A stretch of 8,849 nucleotides of DNA, taken from contig JACQEE010000199.1 of the NCBI GenBank assembly GCA_016200725.1, forward strand, positions 1-8,849. The letters run 5' to 3'. The DNA is from Chloroflexota bacterium (GTDB lineage: Bacteria; Chloroflexota; Dehalococcoidia; SHYB01). Every line of letters begins with the position of its first letter. Positions within the stretch are counted from its first letter, which is position 1. This document shows positions 6,915 through 8,849 of this stretch, in pieces. Below the pieces are notes generated by a model. It saw only the letters and a list, made by a program, of their open reading frames with translations. It was not told the origin of the DNA and made no database searches. The translations under genes and the position numbers were made by a program.

Positions 6915-7945
6915 TAGCCCGGGCCTTCGATCTTCTTCGTGACGGCGAGTGTATCGCCGAAGGTCGGCAGGAAGACCGAGTGCAGGCCGCCGGGGCCGCC
7001 GGCAACGACCAGGATGTATCGGTCCCACGATGCGGCCATAGGCATGGGATCTTCAAGACCGGTGATCTCGCCACGGTGCGTCTTGCAGTTCTCCGAGAGC
7101 CACGCCAAGGGCACGCGCGCCAGTTCGTGGAGTTTTTGCTTGAGCGTGTCCTTGGTATAGCCGGCCCGCGCGAGCATAGCCGCGTGCGGAGGACAGAGGA
7201 GCAGCATCGGCTCGCCAAGACCCTGACGCATGTGGTTGCTGCCCGTCGCGAGAATGGAGTAGGCCAAACTTTTCACGACATCGTCAACGCTGGGGCTCGA
7301 CTCGGTGATGTTGGTCGTGCTGCCAGGGGCGACCACGGTGACTGTGCTATCGCCAGGCTGGAAGCCACGCCCGGCATGGAGCGGCTCCCAGGGGCTCTCC
7401 TCTTCGTTCTCGCCAAAACAGAACGAGTACTTGCCGGGCATGCCGTGGGTGGCCTTGTCCACATCGCCTGGCGTAGCGCCTCCGAGGTTGAGCAGCACGA
7501 GGCGGATGGCACGGCCAATCGTGGCATTCGCGCGCCAACCTGGTCCGAGGCAGCCAGCGCCACAGTTCACGTCGAGGCGCTTGCGGACAGGGCCGTTCAG
7601 GATCAGGAGCGGTCCGGCAGGATTGGTCGTAGCCTGGATGGCATTGAGGTTGAAGGGCGGCTCCATCACGGCGCGGACAGCCGCGATGATGACAGGCATG
7701 TATTCCGGGAGGCATCCAGCCATCACCGCATTAATCGCGATCTTCTCGACGGTCGCCGCGCCGACGCCCGGAGGAATCAAAGCGATGAGTTCGGAAGGTG
7801 GAAGGCCGGAACCTGCGACCATGCGCTCGACTCGCTCTCGTGTGGGAGCAATAATCGGCAGGCCGTCAGTCCAGCGGTGGGAGTAGAAATACTCCTGGAG
7901 TTCTGCAGTGTCGGCGACGTTGAGCGTTGTCGATGTGAGTTGCAT
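6911..7945 (-). CDS. conserved protein of unknown function, partner gene of the UGSC selenoprotein
   Basis: I cannot assign an established function to this 344-residue protein. It has no clear signal peptide or membrane helix. Notable segments are RWTDGLPIIAPTRERVERMV (25-43), VNCGAGCLGPGWRANATIGR (126-145, with C128 and C132 as a C-x3-C pair), DKATHGMPGKYSFCFGENEE (163-182) followed by ESPWEPLH, and VVAGGPGGLHSVFLPTFG near the end. Other cysteines are C78, C176, C251 and C287. The mix of a cysteine pair, a glycine-rich patch and an acidic GENEEESPW stretch suggests a redox or metal-dependent enzyme, but that is inference. The start is the ATG at 7945 with GAGG six bases upstream; the UGA stop of the selenoprotein gene lies within this TGAGG. 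With only 8 nt between them, the two are co-transcribed and probably translationally coupled, so they may form one complex or consecutive steps. Confidence 0.85.
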   Translation of the reverse strand: MQLTSTTLNVADTAELQEYFYSHRWTDGLPIIAPTRERVERMVAGSGLPPSELIALIPPGVGAATVEKIAINAVMAGCLPEYMPVIIAAVRAVMEPPFNLNAIQATTNPAGPLLILNGPVRKRLDVNCGAGCLGPGWRANATIGRAIRLVLLNLGGATPGDVDKATHGMPGKYSFCFGENEEESPWEPLHAGRGFQPGDSTVTVVAPGSTTNITESSPSVDDVVKSLAYSILATGSNHMRQGLGEPMLLLCPPHAAMLARAGYTKDTLKQKLHELARVPLAWLSENCKTHRGEITGLEDPMPMAASWDRYILVVAGGPGGLHSVFLPTFGDTLAVTKKIEGPGY

Positions 7946-7953
7946 GACTAGCC

Positions 7954-8496
7954 TCAGGCAATCTCGACTATGTCGCGGCCAGGCTCGGTGAGGCTGCGAA
8001 TGACCTCTGGGAGTGCTTTCGTCGCTACGGCACGGACGCGGTCCTCTGGAATCGTATTGAGTGGATGTGGCACGACGATCTTGGGGACGGCCGGCATGCC
8101 GCGGCCTTTCGCGCTCGTGACAGCGAGCGGCTGGAAGACTTTCGTGACCAGGGTCACTGAGGGCACTCCCCGCTTTTCAATCTCGATGCTGTCGTGGATA
8201 CACCACGCGGTGCATGACCCTCAGTTGCCCAGGCCGGTGATCACCGCGCCACATTCCGCAACGAGGCGCTCGATGTCCACGAGGGGCGTGGCGACGGTCG
8301 GGTATTTGCTCACGCGCACCAGTTGCTTGACGCCGTGCTCGTGACGGAGGGCATCGTCGAAGACTTTGTACACGATATCGAAGCACCACCAGCCGTTGTC
8401 GAGGAAGCCGATGGTCTTGCCCCGCAGCGACGAGAGGCGTGACGACGGCGCAAGGCCTTGGCGAGGCCTTTCGGGGATGGGGAGCAGGACTTCCAT
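7954..8496 (-). CDS. UGSC family selenoprotein with selenocysteine at an in-frame UGA
   Basis: One 180-residue protein is read through a UGA at 8223-8221, which encodes selenocysteine 92. Both sides of the UGA are in the same frame and each is half of one family. Upstream is a Rossmann-like start (GKTIGFLDNGWWCFDIVYKV ... DIERLVAECGAVITGLGN); downstream is U-G-S-C-T-A-W-C-IHDSIEIEKRGVPSVTLVTKVF. The U-G-S-C tetrad is the signature of the UGSC (seleno)protein family, where the first position is Sec or Cys. C95 and C99 give U-x2-C-x3-C, suitable for a selenenylsulfide. A hairpin at 8186-8215 is the probable SECIS. The start is the ATG at 8496 with AGGA six bases upstream. The gene starts 14 nt after the CoA-transferase stop and ends 8 nt before the 344-aa gene. 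The final UGA (7956-7954) has TAG two codons later and is the true stop. Molecular function is not established to my knowledge. The Sec machinery genes are not in the window. Confidence 0.92.
8186..8215 (-). promoter_or_regulatory. bacterial SECIS-like hairpin for UGSC selenocysteine insertion
   Basis: The minus-strand mRNA just after the UGA folds as lower stem AUGC/GCAU (8215-8212 with 8189-8186), internal loop ACCG/ACA, upper stem CGUGG/CCACG (8207-8203 with 8197-8193) and apical loop UGUAU (8202-8198). The upper stem begins 13 nt and the loop 18 nt after the UGA, and a G is the second loop base, as expected for SelB-recognised bacterial SECIS elements. A competing 7-bp hairpin (AUGCACC-GCGU-GGUGUAU, 8215-8198) places its loop only 12 nt from the UGA and fits less well. 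The fold was made by eye. Confidence 0.7.
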
Positions 8497-8510
8497 GCGC
8501 GTCCTTCCTT

Positions 8511-8849
8511 CTAGGCCAGCACGCCGTCTCGAGTCAGTCGCTCAACCTCATTGTGCCTGAGACCTAGCAGGCCACCAAAGAGATCGTCGTTGTGCTCCGC
8601 CCAGCAGGGCGCGGGCCGCAGCGTAGCACCGAAGTCGAAGGGCAGCGCAGCTATGTGGCGGCCCTTCGTGTAGCGATGCGCATCCTTAAGGATCAGGCCG
8701 CGCTCGCGAACGTGCGGGTCGTTCAGCATCTCGTCGATATGATACGCGGGCGCCGCGGGAATGCCATGCGCTTGTAATGTTGTGGCCGCTTGCTGAGGTG
8801 TCCGCTCAGCAGCCCAGGCTCGAAACACTAATTCCAGTTCATCACGTCG
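8511..8849 (-). CDS. CaiB/BaiF CoA-transferase, C-terminal fragment
   Basis: The frame is open to the window edge, so only the last 112 residues are visible of a protein usually near 400. The fragment shows the family's C-terminal pattern: AAERTPQQAATTLQAHGIPA, then A-P-A-Y-H-I-D-E-M-L, then NDPHVRERGLI and a DDLFGGLLGLRHNEVERL-type end where the family usually has 'lgylGys.eei..L...gv'. The catalytic Asp region lies outside the window. A GTG at 8828 is inside conserved sequence and is not the start. It is a separate gene from the fused CoA-transferase at 1665-4085, on the same strand but more than 4 kb away. The selenoprotein starts 14 nt after its stop, so the CoA-transferase heads, or at least shares, the operon with the selenoprotein and the 344-aa protein. 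The operon promoter lies beyond the window. Confidence 0.88.
   Translation of the reverse strand, partial: RRDELELVFRAWAAERTPQQAATTLQAHGIPAAPAYHIDEMLNDPHVRERGLILKDAHRYTKGRHIAALPFDFGATLRPAPCWAEHNDDLFGGLLGLRHNEVERLTRDGVLA

Noticed and set aside
6704..7951. 415-residue open frame on the plus strand
   Set aside because: It overlaps the end of the DUF6282-like gene and the whole 344-aa minus-strand gene. Its composition (Arg, His, Gly, Ala) is that of a high-GC antisense frame.
8221..8223. UGA as a true stop, making the UGSC gene a pseudogene or two genes
   Set aside because: The UGA falls exactly at the family's Sec/Cys position, the frame is kept on both sides, the conserved residues are intact and a SECIS-like hairpin follows.

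Overview
This is a high-GC bacterial window, compact and metabolic in character. It contains no rRNA, tRNA, insertion sequence, phage gene or CRISPR array. The mix of a peptide-type ABC solute receptor, an enoyl-CoA hydratase-like gene, CaiB/BaiF CoA-transferases, metal-dependent hydrolases and a selenoprotein suggests an environmental bacterium that degrades organic compounds and uses selenocysteine. The phylum cannot be fixed from sequence alone.

Layout. (1) Positions 2-1599, plus strand: the C-terminal part of a family 5 solute-binding protein, followed 9 nt later by an enoyl-CoA hydratase gene that carries an internal deletion and a frameshift. (2) Positions 1665-4085, minus strand: one large protein made of two fused CaiB/BaiF CoA-transferase domains. 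Both domains appear to lack the catalytic Asp. (3) Positions 4086-4260: a 175-nt divergent regulatory region. It holds a good sigma70-type promoter and, exactly at the predicted transcription start, a perfect 8+8 bp inverted repeat that looks like a repressor operator. (4) Positions 4261-6914, plus strand: a tight three-gene operon of an amidohydrolase-2 family enzyme, a duplicated dimeric alpha/beta-barrel (EthD-like) protein and a DUF6282-like metal-dependent hydrolase. (5) Positions 6911-8849, minus strand and convergent with (4): a tight operon read from the window edge inward. It holds the C-terminal end of another CaiB/BaiF CoA-transferase, a UGSC-family selenoprotein with an in-frame UGA, and a 344-aa cysteine-containing protein of unknown function.

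The key reading is at 7954-8496. A simple ORF search breaks this stretch into two short pieces at a UGA codon. The two pieces are in the same frame, each with its own half of one conserved protein. The UGA sits exactly where the UGSC family has selenocysteine (N-U-G-S-C-T-A-W-C), and a bacterial SECIS-like hairpin follows it at suitable spacing. The gene is therefore one 180-residue selenoprotein, not a pseudogene.

Taken together, the locus looks like a catabolic island. The solute receptor may import a substrate, the CoA-transferases and hydratase may handle CoA-bound intermediates, and the hydrolases may open or decarboxylate rings or cleave C-N or C-C bonds. The selenoprotein with its 344-aa neighbour would add an unknown redox or cleavage step. 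The substrate is not evident. The pathway assignment is inference from gene content and spacing.
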